64,000 nucleotides of DNA from Bacillus sp. SJS (GTDB taxonomy: Bacteria; Bacillota; Bacilli; Bacillales; Bacillaceae): positions 248,001-312,000 of the forward strand of contig NZ_JAQV02000015.1 in NCBI RefSeq assembly GCF_000732485.2, read 5' to 3'. Position numbers and translations under genes: made by a program. The notes beneath the pieces were generated by a model, which saw only the letters and a program-made list of their open reading frames with translations, was not told the origin of the DNA and made no database searches. Of this stretch, positions 15,671 through 24,160 are shown piece after piece (positions within the stretch are counted from its first letter, which is position 1; each line of letters opens with the position of its first letter).

Positions 15671-18424
15671 ATGTATAACTCTGATCTTATCAAAAAGCAT
15701 CTGAACTACTATGCTTCAAAGCTACAACTGCCTGTGTTGCCTTGCAGCGGAAAGATTCCAAAATTGCCTGGCTGGCAAAATCGTTCAGTTCCTTCAGAAG
15801 AGGAGATGGCACAATGGCTTAAAACCTTTCCTGATATGAATATCGGCCTCGTGCTCGGAGCAGCTTCTCGACTCATTGGAATCGACGTAGATGGGGATGA
15901 AGCAAAACAACTTTTGCTCGAATGGGCTGCAGGTGATTTACCTGAAACTTGGACTTACCAAACTCCAAGCGGTGGTCTTAGGCTTCTGTATCGATCTCCT
16001 GAAGGAGTTTCACTAAAAAAAGTGGTCAAAACACTTGATGGAAAACATAGTGAACTCGCTCTCTTGGGTGAAGGTCAACAAACCATACTTCCACCATCGG
16101 TCTTTGAAGGAAAATCTTACAAGTGGAAAAAGAATCCTGCAAAACAGCAATTGGCGGATGCCCCTAAGTGGATGATTGATCGCATGCTTGGTCTTGTCAA
16201 AGAGAATAAAGCTGTAACTGCAAAAAAAGCCCCGTTTGTTACGAAGCAAGCAAAGGACGAGGTTCTAAATCGGTTGTCTAAAAAATGCGGTGTGTTCAAA
16301 AAATGCTTGAAAGATCAAAAAGACACTGGCCTCTCAGAAGATGATTGGCACCTATGGACTCGACTATTAGTCCAAGCAGGACATAAAGATTCTGCAAAAA
16401 CCTTCTCACAAGCATCTTTGAAACACGATGCCAGGAGCGAGGAGCGACTTAAACAGCTCATTGATAATTCAAAAAAGGATTCACCTATGGTTCGGTGTAG
16501 CTCATTTGGATGTAGCGAAGAACAGATGGAAATATGCCACGGTCGAGTCAATGTAAACGATAACGGGGAGGCAACCAATTCTCCAGGAACTTTTATCAGA
16601 GAGTTTAAAAGTGCACCTTCACTTCCTACCCATCCGATTTACAAGCCATATCTTCAGGCTATGGAACAAATTGAGGAGTACACATTGGACGAGAAAGGAC
16701 GTCTTATCACTTTCGATAAAAAGGGCAATCCATTGGAGGTATCGAATTTCGTAGCCCGTCCAACACTTGAAATCATTCGTGACGATGGTTTGCAGGAGAA
16801 GCGTATGTTTCGAATTGAAGGTGTGCTGAATGGCGGCGTTCCGCTCCCAGCAGTCGACATATCTCCCAAAGATTTCGTATCTATGAATTGGATCATGGAC
16901 AATTGGGGCATTCAAGCTTCCATTAAACCAGGGTATGGAAAAAAAGATATTTGTCGTGATGCTATTCAAAATATGGGTGTTTCAACTGAAAAACATCGTA
17001 TCTTCACACATATGGGGTGGCGAAAACAAAAGGATGACAATTGGATTTATCTGCATTCAGGTGGATGTATTGGAGCTGAAAACATCAGTATTGAAATCGA
17101 GAAGGAGCTTGATCGCTACATATTACCTAATGTAGTATCAGATCCAGTCAAAGCAGCTCGTGCAAGTCTAAGACTACTAAAAGTAGCTCCTTTGCATATC
17201 ACTATCCCATTACTAGCGATTACCTATCTTGCTCCACTTGGAGAACCTTTCAGACAAGCAGGAATCGAACCAAACTTTGTGGTTTGGTTACATGGAACAA
17301 CAGGCTCAAGGAAAACATCATTAGGACAACTCTTCTTGTCTCACTTCGGTAAATTTGTTAGCAAGAATCCACCCGCTAGTTTCAAGGATACGGCCAATGC
17401 CCTTGAGCGTAAGGCCTTTTCAACCAAGGACTCATTGATATTAATAGACGATTTCCATCCGGAAGCGAGTCGATCTGAATCACAAAAAATGATGCAAATC
17501 GCCCAACGAGTTTTGCGAATGTATGGAGACAGAATTGGACGTGGTCGTTTGACCTCTCTTATTGAGTTCCAAAGAACCTTTGCTCCTAGAGGTATGGCAA
17601 TTGTAACTGGAGAAGACGTGCCAAAAGGAGAATCCTCGGTTGCACGCTTTATCGAAGCAGAGATTCAAAAAGAAGATGTTAATCTCGAAGAATTAACGAA
17701 AATGCAAAATTTTTCACCCTTTCTAGCAGAGGCAATGGTAGGGTACATCAAATTTCTCACCCCTCAGATGAATGATCTTCCCTCCTTACTTAATAAGAGG
17801 TTCATAGAAAAAAGGGATGACTTTCAAAAAAATGCAGCGCATGGTCGACTAGGCGAGTCAGCCGCTTGGTTGATGGTTGCTTTTGATATGATGCTAGCCT
17901 ATATGGAATCAATTCAAGTGATTTCTTCTGAGAAAGCAAAGCAGTTTTCTGCCAATGCAGAGAAAGTTTTGAGGGAATCGATTGCTAAGCAAAATGCACT
18001 AGTTTCACAAGAAAAACCCGAGGAGATTTTCCTTAATGCCTTAAATGAGTTATTCGCCACTCATAAAGTTAGGCTTTCTCCACTTGCAAGAGGTTTAGAA
18101 AGTGAAGATGCTTTGGTTTCAACTCAAGGAGAAAGAATCGGGTGGTTCGATAAGAATCATTATTACTTATTGCCTGATGCGACTTACAACGCTGTCAATG
18201 CATTCTTATCTAAAAGAGGAAAGACTTTGCCCTGTTCAGAGCGCACTCTATGGAAGCATCTAGATCAAGCCAAAATGATTAAGACTGAGAAAACGGATGA
18301 TGGGAAAATTCACCGGTGTGTGAAGAAAACAATCCCTAAAGGGCATATGGATCAAAGCAGAAGACCCTACAGGCCTCGACTCGTTCACCTTTTTTCTCAT
18401 GTGCTTAATAGTGATGAAAATTAA
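15671..18424 (+). CDS. primase-polymerase / superfamily 3-like helicase replication protein
   Basis: A 917-residue protein. Residues 10-185 form a bifunctional DNA primase-polymerase (Prim-Pol) domain: NIGLVLG, IGIDVDGDE (catalytic acidic pair), TPSGGLRLLYR and LLGEGQQTILPPS. Residues 190-300 are a small cysteine-containing linker region. From about 350 a DUF927-like ATPase/helicase domain follows, with HMGWR, Walker A GTTGSRKTS (about 541-549) and Walker B LILIDDF (about 590-596). The C-terminus looks like a winged helix. Such fusions initiate replication of plasmids, ICEs and phage-like islands. GGAGG is 14 bases from the ATG and AGGAA is closer. Acidic and recombinase genes follow in the same direction. 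Confidence 0.85.
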   Translation: MYNSDLIKKHLNYYASKLQLPVLPCSGKIPKLPGWQNRSVPSEEEMAQWLKTFPDMNIGLVLGAASRLIGIDVDGDEAKQLLLEWAAGDLPETWTYQTPSGGLRLLYRSPEGVSLKKVVKTLDGKHSELALLGEGQQTILPPSVFEGKSYKWKKNPAKQQLADAPKWMIDRMLGLVKENKAVTAKKAPFVTKQAKDEVLNRLSKKCGVFKKCLKDQKDTGLSEDDWHLWTRLLVQAGHKDSAKTFSQASLKHDARSEERLKQLIDNSKKDSPMVRCSSFGCSEEQMEICHGRVNVNDNGEATNSPGTFIREFKSAPSLPTHPIYKPYLQAMEQIEEYTLDEKGRLITFDKKGNPLEVSNFVARPTLEIIRDDGLQEKRMFRIEGVLNGGVPLPAVDISPKDFVSMNWIMDNWGIQASIKPGYGKKDICRDAIQNMGVSTEKHRIFTHMGWRKQKDDNWIYLHSGGCIGAENISIEIEKELDRYILPNVVSDPVKAARASLRLLKVAPLHITIPLLAITYLAPLGEPFRQAGIEPNFVVWLHGTTGSRKTSLGQLFLSHFGKFVSKNPPASFKDTANALERKAFSTKDSLILIDDFHPEASRSESQKMMQIAQRVLRMYGDRIGRGRLTSLIEFQRTFAPRGMAIVTGEDVPKGESSVARFIEAEIQKEDVNLEELTKMQNFSPFLAEAMVGYIKFLTPQMNDLPSLLNKRFIEKRDDFQKNAAHGRLGESAAWLMVAFDMMLAYMESIQVISSEKAKQFSANAEKVLRESIAKQNALVSQEKPEEIFLNALNELFATHKVRLSPLARGLESEDALVSTQGERIGWFDKNHYYLLPDATYNAVNAFLSKRGKTLPCSERTLWKHLDQAKMIKTEKTDDGKIHRCVKKTIPKGHMDQSRRPYRPRLVHLFSHVLNSDEN

Positions 18425-18492
18425 AAAAGCCTGATGGAAGGCTACAGTCTGCAAATAAATTTTTCAAATAAATCTATGGAGGATGTTTCCGA

Positions 18493-19302
18493 ATGACAAA
18501 TAAAAACGAGGTCAATAAATCAGTTTTTGAGGACGATATTTTTTCAAATGAACATGATGAATTAGATTCTGGAGATTATGTAGGGCATGACCCATACGAC
18601 CCAGAGCCCGGCGAGGAAGATTATATTGATGATAGCGAAGTCGTATACGAGTTTACAGATGAAGATGACTTTGAAGGGCAAGATGAATTCTCACCTAGTT
18701 TAGAGACAGAAGAGGAGTCTCTTGAATACTGGGAAGATGATGATCATGATGCTTTCAGTGATGATCATACAGAAATGAAAGAGGTAGATTACGATGATGG
18801 CGACGAAGGTGCAGACGAATTAGATGATTTAGATGATTTTGACTCTGATGATGATTCATTCGAAGATGATGAGAATCCTTTTGATGACGAAGAAGATGCT
18901 GATGACGAAGAAGATCTTTTTGCAATGGCCAAATCTAAAAGAACACCGCATTTACCTGAATCTGAGTATCCTGGAGTAGTTGGTAAAGTAAAAGTCGAGA
19001 AAATGCCTAAAGGAAACTTTGACAAACCATGGGTGAGAACAACGATTCCTTTTCAGATTAAACATCCCAAGACAGATGAAATCATCACTGTCCCTTTCTT
19101 TGCCAATAAAAGTACAAGCAAGAATAGCCGACTCTATCCAGTAATCAAGGGAATTTTGGGGCAAGTCCCACAACAAGAGTATTCTTTAAAAGATCTAATA
19201 GGTAAAAAAGTTTACGTGGTAATTGAGCACCGCGAAGACGAGACGGGAGATATTTGGGAAAATGTTGTTCAAGTCCGTCCACTCCGTTCAAGAAAGAGAT
19301 AG
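18493..19302 (+). CDS. highly acidic element protein with conserved C-terminal domain
   Basis: 269 residues. Residues 1-140 are extremely rich in Asp and Glu with scattered aromatics and are probably disordered. Residues 145-269 form a basic compact domain (YPGVVGKVKVEKMPKGNFDK, TIPFQIKHPKTDEIITVPFF, LIGKKVYVVIEHREDETG) with the beta-strand pattern of an OB-like fold. It is predicted to act with the primase/helicase encoded 68 bases upstream, possibly as a single-stranded-DNA or DNA-mimic protein. The fold assignment is inference. AGGAGG-like GGAGG lies 10 bases before the ATG. Confidence 0.6.
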   Translation: MTNKNEVNKSVFEDDIFSNEHDELDSGDYVGHDPYDPEPGEEDYIDDSEVVYEFTDEDDFEGQDEFSPSLETEEESLEYWEDDDHDAFSDDHTEMKEVDYDDGDEGADELDDLDDFDSDDDSFEDDENPFDDEEDADDEEDLFAMAKSKRTPHLPESEYPGVVGKVKVEKMPKGNFDKPWVRTTIPFQIKHPKTDEIITVPFFANKSTSKNSRLYPVIKGILGQVPQQEYSLKDLIGKKVYVVIEHREDETGDIWENVVQVRPLRSRKR

Positions 19303-19313
19303 TTCTAATCCTT

Positions 19314-19346
19314 GGGATAACGGGGCAAAAATTGCCCCGTTTGCCC
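19314..19346. repeat. element-specific hairpin, copy 2
   Basis: GGGATAACGGGGCA - loop - TGCCCCGTTTGCCC, directly after the acidic protein gene and before the tyrosine recombinase. Arms match the hairpins at 14811 and 21206. Confidence 0.75.
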
Positions 19347-19429
19347 TCATATTTTCCATTAATCGCTTTGAAATAGAAGATAAGCATATATTATTTCATT
19401 GATGGAATAAATTAGGAGGTAAGATACTA

Positions 19430-20293
19430 ATGTTGTTATTGAAAGCCATTGAACTTCTTAAACAAAATTTAATTGACAAAGGCAGGAGTAAAGAGACAAT
19501 ACGAGGTTATATCATGGATATCACAATGTTAGACCGTTTCCTAACAGCAAAATACAATTGTCCGACATACCTTGAAGATCTGTCTGAAGAGGATATTGAG
19601 TCGTATTTGCGTATGCTGAGGCAAGAAAAGGAGTATCAGGCAGCAAGCGTCAATCGTCACTTAAACTCTATTCGTGTTCTTTGCAAGCTGGCTTATAAAA
19701 AGGATTGGCTAAAGAATGATCCCTGCAGAAACGTCGAGCAACTAAAATGCCAGCGAAAGGAGCGTACCTATTTGAGTGAAGAAGAATTGGATACCCTCCT
19801 TGGTGCCATAAAACATCCACTCGTTCAACTTGCTGTTCGAACAATGGCCTATACAGGGCTTAGGGTGTCAGAATGTACAAGCCTGAAACTTGATGACGTA
19901 GACTTAACAAATGGCATCATTCACGTAATAGCTGGGAAAGGCAATAAAGATCGATTGGTTCCCATCAGTGAAGGACTAAAACCACACTTGGTTGAGTATG
20001 TAAATGGTTGGAGAACACAGGTACCTTCCCATAAATTCTTTGCAACAAAAAAGACTGGCGAAATTTCACACCAAACAATCAACAGAATACTTCATGAAAC
20101 GACCTACGAACTAGGATGGAAGAAGAAAGTCACTTGTCATATTTTACGACACAGCTTTGCTAGTTTTCTAGTCTCCAAGAACGTAAATGTTGTAAAGATT
20201 AGCAAACTATTGGGACACGCTGATGTTCGTACCACCTCAGTATATATGCACACGAATACGGAGGAGCTAAAAGAGGCGGTAAATTTAATTTAA
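19430..20293 (+). CDS. tyrosine recombinase (XerC/D-like)
   Basis: 287 residues, full length for this family. The helical core-binding domain spans about 1-95 and the catalytic domain 110-287. Catalytic residues are visible: Arg in YTGLRVSECTSL, Lys in AGKGNKDR, HILRHSFAS (His-x-x-Arg), LLGHADVRTTSVYMH with the His and the Tyr nucleophile. It should cut and rejoin DNA at a core site of short inverted arms. AGGAGG lies 11 bases before the ATG. The next gene starts 34 bases downstream, so they form one transcript. It may integrate or excise the element or resolve its multimers. Confidence 0.9.
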   Translation: MLLLKAIELLKQNLIDKGRSKETIRGYIMDITMLDRFLTAKYNCPTYLEDLSEEDIESYLRMLRQEKEYQAASVNRHLNSIRVLCKLAYKKDWLKNDPCRNVEQLKCQRKERTYLSEEELDTLLGAIKHPLVQLAVRTMAYTGLRVSECTSLKLDDVDLTNGIIHVIAGKGNKDRLVPISEGLKPHLVEYVNGWRTQVPSHKFFATKKTGEISHQTINRILHETTYELGWKKKVTCHILRHSFASFLVSKNVNVVKISKLLGHADVRTTSVYMHTNTEELKEAVNLI

Positions 20294-20327
20294 TGCTTAC
20301 TATTCCACATTAGAAAGGATGATACCT

Positions 20328-21095
20328 ATGGCAATTCAAGAAAAAGACAAACCTGTATTTGATGAAAAGGTGCAAGGAATTCTTCGCTCTCTTGCTAATG
20401 GAAAAACACGTGAGGAAATCGCTGATGATGAAGGAAACAAAAACTGGAAGTCTGTGGATATGTATATGAGAAGACGGAACTTCCAATGGGATGGACACAA
20501 GCAAACATATGTCCCGAAGGTTATGGAAAAGAAAGAATGGCAGCAACTTGATGCTTCTAAAGCAGGACAAGTAATTTCCCTATTGTCCAAAGAAGGAGCT
20601 GATTTGCGTTCCGTTGCTGGAAGGCTTGGATTCAAAGATCACAAAGAACTTGCCATTTATATGAATTCTAAAGGATATGCATGGGTTACCGATACGAACA
20701 ACTACCTCAAACAAATGGGAAAAGTTCTTCAGCCTGAGGAGCCCAAAATAGAGAAAGATATAATTTCTCCTTTATTAGAGGAAACATCATTAAATGATGG
20801 AGTAAATGCTGTACACATCCATCAGTTTTTACCCATCTTGCAACTTTTAGAAAAGCATCAAGAACGTTTAAGTGATTTAATCATACCAGGATCTCAAGTA
20901 GGCACAATTCCAAGATACATCGTTCCAGGGATAGCAACCACAAAAACCATTCATATGATGAATACCATCGTCCAGCTCGTTCTTGACTTTAGTCGTGAAA
21001 AAAATATTACACAACGAGAAATCTTTGAGGTAGCCCTTATTGAATTCTTTCGTAAGTACGGTTATGAAAATGAAATTGAACGTCTTCTAACCTGA
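20328..21095 (+). CDS. hypothetical element protein with N-terminal DNA-binding-like repeats
   Basis: 255 residues. The N-terminal 120 residues contain two related segments (VQGILRSLANGKTREEIADD... and VISLLSKEGADLRSVAGRLGF...), each looking like a helix-turn-helix-type helical unit followed by a basic WDGHKQTYVPK or WVTDTNNYLK stretch. The C-terminal 70 residues, ending in REIFEVALIEFFRKYGYENEIERLL, resemble a helical dimerisation or ribbon-helix-helix-like end. I chose ATG 20328 because AAAGGA is 9 bases upstream; the ATG at 20319 overlaps that site. Similar proteins follow recombinase genes in Bacillus plasmids, but I cannot name a function. Confidence 0.6.
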   Translation: MAIQEKDKPVFDEKVQGILRSLANGKTREEIADDEGNKNWKSVDMYMRRRNFQWDGHKQTYVPKVMEKKEWQQLDASKAGQVISLLSKEGADLRSVAGRLGFKDHKELAIYMNSKGYAWVTDTNNYLKQMGKVLQPEEPKIEKDIISPLLEETSLNDGVNAVHIHQFLPILQLLEKHQERLSDLIIPGSQVGTIPRYIVPGIATTKTIHMMNTIVQLVLDFSREKNITQREIFEVALIEFFRKYGYENEIERLLT

Positions 21096-21205
21096 TGAAT
21101 GCGTTTAGATCAATTTGTTTCTAGCACCCGCCTAAATATCCAGGAAGTGATATTCAGGCGGTATTTTTTTTATTAATACACACGCAAATAGTTCCTTTTC
21201 TTGAT

Positions 21206-21244
21206 GGGAAAACGGGGCGTATGAAAACTTGCCCCGTTCGTCCC
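21206..21244. repeat. element-specific hairpin, copy 3
   Basis: GGGAAAACGGGGC - loop - GCCCCGTTCGTCCC followed by TTTTT. It lies between convergent genes and here could act as a terminator for the rightward operon. Arms match the hairpins at 14811 and 19314. Confidence 0.75.
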
Positions 21245-21291
21245 GTTTTTACAATAGGGAATAAATTGCAGCTACTTTAGGATTATTATTA

Positions 21292-21714
21292 TCAATTATC
21301 ATTATGGTAATGGTTCATAAGGTAGTCCTTGATGCTCTCATTAACAAGCTTGGTAATGGATTCGATCTTTCCATTCTTCTGAAGCATATGAACGATTTGA
21401 TGGACATTCATTTCTAAATAAGTCGTCACCCGAACATGGGTTTCTGCAAAGGTCTTTTTCCTCTCTATGGTTTCTTTCGGGACAAATGGTTTGCCATTCA
21501 GTATGAAAACCTGATTTTCCTCTTTATCATCTTCAATTGGATCTGACTCATGGTCTTCTGGTTGAAACCCTTCCTCATCGTATTCATATCCTTCTTCCAG
21601 ATCTTCATATTCCTCTTCTATGTCCTCATACTCTTCCTCTCTGATCGGTTCATTTCCCCTGTTCTTATTGAAGTCGTACTGGAAGTTTCTTTTTCTTCTT
21701 GTAAATTGACTCAT
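21292..21714 (-). CDS. acidic protein with ribbon-helix-helix-like C-terminus
   Basis: 140 residues. Residues 1-20 are basic. Residues 22-70 are runs of Glu, Asp and Tyr (EEYEDIEEEYEDLEEGYEYD). Residues 85-140 contain THVRVTTYLEMNVHQIVHML and ITKLVNESIKDYLMNHY, a strand-helix-helix pattern like plasmid CopG/Arc-type repressors or partition proteins. A near-perfect palindrome, TACGGATCCGTA, lies 36 bases upstream of the start and is a natural operator candidate. Function is inferred from pattern only. Confidence 0.6.
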   Translation of the reverse strand: MSQFTRRKRNFQYDFNKNRGNEPIREEEYEDIEEEYEDLEEGYEYDEEGFQPEDHESDPIEDDKEENQVFILNGKPFVPKETIERKKTFAETHVRVTTYLEMNVHQIVHMLQKNGKIESITKLVNESIKDYLMNHYHNDN

Positions 21715-21746
21715 CCGTTAACCCCTACCCTCACGTTAATATTTAC

Positions 21747-21764
21747 GTCTACGGATCCGTATAC
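21747..21764. promoter_or_regulatory. palindromic operator candidate
   Basis: TACGGATCCGTA (21750-21761) is a perfect 12-bp palindrome inside the near-palindrome GTCTACGGATCCGTATAC, just upstream of the ribbon-helix-helix-like gene. Autorepression is plausible. Confidence 0.4.
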
Positions 21765-21907
21765 TTTTTTGTAGACCCATTATTTTATTGTTCGGGTATC
21801 TCTGTATAAATGCAGAAAAAAATTTGTGGATGGATTTGAGGAAGCAGGAAGAAGAATTCCTCCTGCTCATTTGATTAACTCATGTAGGATAGGTAGATGC
21901 TGCTCGT

Positions 21908-22300
21908 TTACTGCTGAAGCCATTTTTCTAAGCGGTCTCCAATTGATCCTTCTAAAAAGTAGACAAGGTTCATCTGATGGTCATTCATGAACCCGATCCG
22001 GAAATACACGCAACCCTTGCATTCTTCCCTTTCTACAAACTCAATGTCTAATAGATTCTGGAGAAGGAATTGGTCATCTTTTTCGGTTTCCAGGATGTAG
22101 ATGCAGGACGATGAGCTCAAGCAAAAGTCTTCCAGCGATTCGCCTGTCCCCTCTGCCTTATACCAGTCCAGAAATTGCATTTTGACAATGTCGATGAAAA
22201 GGTGAGGAAATGTACCCTTTGTTTCAAGTTCGCTTATATTCAAAAATCTCGTGACTCTTTCCACCTGCCTATGCTCCCCTTTACAGTTTGTCGACTGCAT
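21908..22300 (-). CDS. hypothetical protein translationally coupled to a tyrosine recombinase
   Basis: 130 residues, acidic, with three cysteines near residue 90 (REECKGCVYF) and one each near the ends of other segments. No known motif, signal peptide or membrane segment. AGGAG lies 7 bases before the ATG, inside the end of the recombinase gene; the two frames overlap by 20 bases, so they are co-translated. It could be an accessory factor for the recombinase. Confidence 0.6.
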   Translation of the reverse strand: MQSTNCKGEHRQVERVTRFLNISELETKGTFPHLFIDIVKMQFLDWYKAEGTGESLEDFCLSSSSCIYILETEKDDQFLLQNLLDIEFVEREECKGCVYFRIGFMNDHQMNLVYFLEGSIGDRLEKWLQQ

Positions 22301-23159
22301 CCTGTTTCTCCTGTCTTGTGGTTTGGATGTAGAACTTTGCGGTCATGTTGATTGTGGAGTGTCCAGCCAGCTTACTGACAGTTGTGAGATCCACTCCTTT
22401 TCGCAAGAGCCTGGTCGCAAACGTATGCCGGAAGAGATGAGGATGCAGCTTCATCTTCAGTTCATCCGAACAGTTGGCCAGCCAGTCCCGAACGGCATCC
22501 CTGTGCATCTTTGGCGAACGCTGACTGACCAGCAGGTATTCACTATCAGCAAAATTAGACTGCTGCCTTTCTCCTTGCATGTATTGTTTAATCAATTGAA
22601 GAACATCCTGCCTTAAACTAATCTCTCGAATCTTACCGCCCTTCCCTTTAACCGTTAATACAGCGGTCAGATTATCAATATCCATCAATTTAACACTGAC
22701 TAATTCAGAAACCCGAAGACCTGTATAAAGCAGAAGATACCCAATCAGTCTATTTCGCTGCGTGACCTTTGCCCGATCCTCCAGAAAAAAGAGGAATCGC
22801 TCAACCTCTTCTTCTGAAAGAGCGGAAACCACGTGCTCACTTCCAGCCGCAACTTGGACCCGATCCCGTTTTAGCTGGATGAATGACTCACTCACCAAGC
22901 CCCTCTTTTCAAGAAAATCATTGTAAACCTTCAAGCTATTGATTTTTTTATTAATGGTGGTGACCGCCAGACCAATTTCTATTAGATGTTGCTTAAACCG
23001 GACAAACGAAAATCTCGTAAGAGGCTCATCAGAATCATTACCCTTATCCATTAAGAATTCATTAAATCCTTTTACATCCCCAACATAGGATTCAACCGTT
23101 TTTGCAGCTCTTCCTTCTTCCTCCAGCCATTGCCCGAACAGTGATTGCAGCTCATTCAT
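22281..23159 (-). CDS. tyrosine recombinase
   Basis: 292 residues with all catalytic residues: Arg in YTGLRVSELVS, Lys in VKGKGGKIRE, HLFRHTFATRLL, AGHSTINMTAKFYIQTT. The N-terminal core-binding domain spans about 1-100. It is clearly different from the rightward recombinase at 19430-20293, so the region has two distinct specificities. AGGAGA is 7 bases from the ATG. A terminator hairpin lies just upstream of the gene, so it either has its own promoter within about 20 bases or depends on readthrough from the small-peptide genes. Confidence 0.9.
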   Translation of the reverse strand: MNELQSLFGQWLEEEGRAAKTVESYVGDVKGFNEFLMDKGNDSDEPLTRFSFVRFKQHLIEIGLAVTTINKKINSLKVYNDFLEKRGLVSESFIQLKRDRVQVAAGSEHVVSALSEEEVERFLFFLEDRAKVTQRNRLIGYLLLYTGLRVSELVSVKLMDIDNLTAVLTVKGKGGKIREISLRQDVLQLIKQYMQGERQQSNFADSEYLLVSQRSPKMHRDAVRDWLANCSDELKMKLHPHLFRHTFATRLLRKGVDLTTVSKLAGHSTINMTAKFYIQTTRQEKQDAVDKL

Positions 23160-23176
23160 CCGTTTCTCTCCTAACG

Positions 23177-23216
23177 AAAAAGAGCCCTGAACACTTTTTA
23201 AGTATTCAAGGCTCTT
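23177..23216 (-). terminator. rho-independent terminator between small-peptide genes and recombinase
   Basis: On the minus strand AGAGCCTTGAA - loop - TTCAGGGCTCT followed by TTTT. The hairpin starts at the stop codon of the second 26-codon ORF. It separates two abundant-looking small genes from the recombinase, or lets limited readthrough set recombinase dose. Confidence 0.8.
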
Positions 23217-23295
23217 ACTTATGAATCCATTTTATGATTTTTTTAATCGTACAAGTCGAACATGGCTGTTGGCATAGACAAGGGTAGATCTTCAA
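23215..23295 (-). CDS. 26-residue Cys-rich peptide (small ORF 2)
   Basis: A TTG start at 23295 follows GGGAGGAGA by 6 bases, a very strong ribosome binding site. The peptide begins MKIYPCLCQQPCSTC, with four cysteines in a CxC...CxxC arrangement, and ends with a basic helix containing IKKIIKWIHK. It may bind metal or form disulfides. The stop codon is part of the terminator hairpin, which supports a real transcript end here. I do not recognise the family. Confidence 0.5.
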   Translation of the reverse strand: MKIYPCLCQQPCSTCTIKKIIKWIHK

Positions 23296-23321
23296 ATTTT
23301 ATCTCCTCCCATTTTCATTAT

Positions 23322-23402
23322 TTATCTTGATTCTTTAATGACTTCCTTTGCCACTTCGGTTGCCACAGCGACAATAACCGTTGCCACTACCTTTTCCCAC
23401 AT
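23322..23402 (-). CDS. 26-residue amphipathic peptide (small ORF 1)
   Basis: ATG at 23402 behind a perfect AAAGGAGGTG at 8 bases, the strongest binding site in the region. The peptide starts MWEKVVATVIVAVATEVAK and continues with a short charged end. It is a hydrophobic/amphipathic helix with Lys and Glu on one face, like small membrane-active or toxin-like peptides. It is followed 26 bases later by the Cys-rich small ORF and then a terminator. No antitoxin RNA was identified. Confidence 0.55.
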   Translation of the reverse strand: MWEKVVATVIVAVATEVAKEVIKESR

Positions 23403-23434
23403 TCTTCTTCACCTCCTTTCAAGATGAAGAACCG

Positions 23435-23575
23435 ACTCACGCCAGTACTATAATTATGCAGTGAGTTTATCCACTTCAAAATGATGCCTTTTTCATACCC
23501 TGCATCAACTCCTCCTAAATGGTCCTATGCCCGTTTAGTTTTGACGTGAGTTAACTGTTAGAAATGTCGTGAGTC
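23435..23575. other. cluster of TGNCGTGAGTY motifs
   Basis: ACTCACG...GTGAGT forms an imperfect inverted repeat at 23435-23466 around an AT-rich centre (TATAATTATGC). TGACGTGAGTT (23542-23552) and TGTCGTGAGTC (23565-23575) are direct repeats 23 bases apart. The same motif makes up the arms at 14628-14664 and occurs in the degenerate copy at 6147. It could bind a regulator or be recombination or replication sites; the first one also overlaps the probable promoter of the small ORFs. Confidence 0.5.
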
Positions 23576-23838
23576 TACTCGAAAGACTCTACCAAATTTT
23601 CCAGGTAGTCAATATAGGTTTGTACCTGTTCTCGATGAAACGGCTGCGGCAGGAAGGAGATGATCCGTTCCACTTGTCCCTTATCAATTTCAATCACTTC
23701 TTGAATGGCATCATCCAGAAGCTGTTCAACTAGTTCATCTTCCGTTAGGATGGTATTTTCATAGAATCCTGTCGATTCATCCACTTCTCTGAATTGTACT
23801 TCTCCATTGATCACGATTTTATGATATTTTGCCATCAT
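23575..23838 (-). CDS. hypothetical protein, third gene of RadC cassette
   Basis: About 87 residues, acidic and helical (VEQLLDDAIQEVIEIDKGQV, YIDYLENLVESFE). I prefer the start at the MM pair near 23838/23835 because GGGGGA lies just upstream; it overlaps the end of the preceding gene. The same protein end survives in the remnant at 6157. No known domain. Confidence 0.6.
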   Translation of the reverse strand: MMAKYHKIVINGEVQFREVDESTGFYENTILTEDELVEQLLDDAIQEVIEIDKGQVERIISFLPQPFHREQVQTYIDYLENLVESFE

Positions 23839-24160
23839 CCATTCCCCCATCTACTTTTTGTCTTATTACGGCCTCTCCATCTTTTAGGAGTACCTGCAGG
23901 TACCATTCTCTCGTTTCCGAATCCATTACCACCGCCCCGATCCACTCCGTCCCTTCCTCATGTTCATATATCATGGTCTCAAACAGAAGTTTTTCAGGAA
24001 GGTCTCTAAGCAAAACGGCTGGAACAAAGCAATCCATCACTTCATCCTTAAACAGAATGACTCCCTCACTGCTTACATCTGAGTCATGAATGTTTAAACC
24101 AATTAGAGGAGCAAGCGTTCCGATAAACCAATCTAACTCTTTCCCTTCTTCCTTTTCCAT
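23819..24160 (-). CDS. hypothetical protein, second gene of RadC cassette
   Basis: 113 residues, acidic, with a mixed alpha/beta pattern (GVILFKDEVMDCFVPAVLLR, GAVVMDSETREWYLQVLLKD). Its ATG follows directly after the stop of the RadC-like gene and its end overlaps the third gene, so translation is coupled across the three. No recognised family; such genes accompany radC on Bacillus plasmids. Confidence 0.6.
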   Translation of the reverse strand: MEKEEGKELDWFIGTLAPLIGLNIHDSDVSSEGVILFKDEVMDCFVPAVLLRDLPEKLLFETMIYEHEEGTEWIGAVVMDSETREWYLQVLLKDGEAVIRQKVDGGMDDGKIS

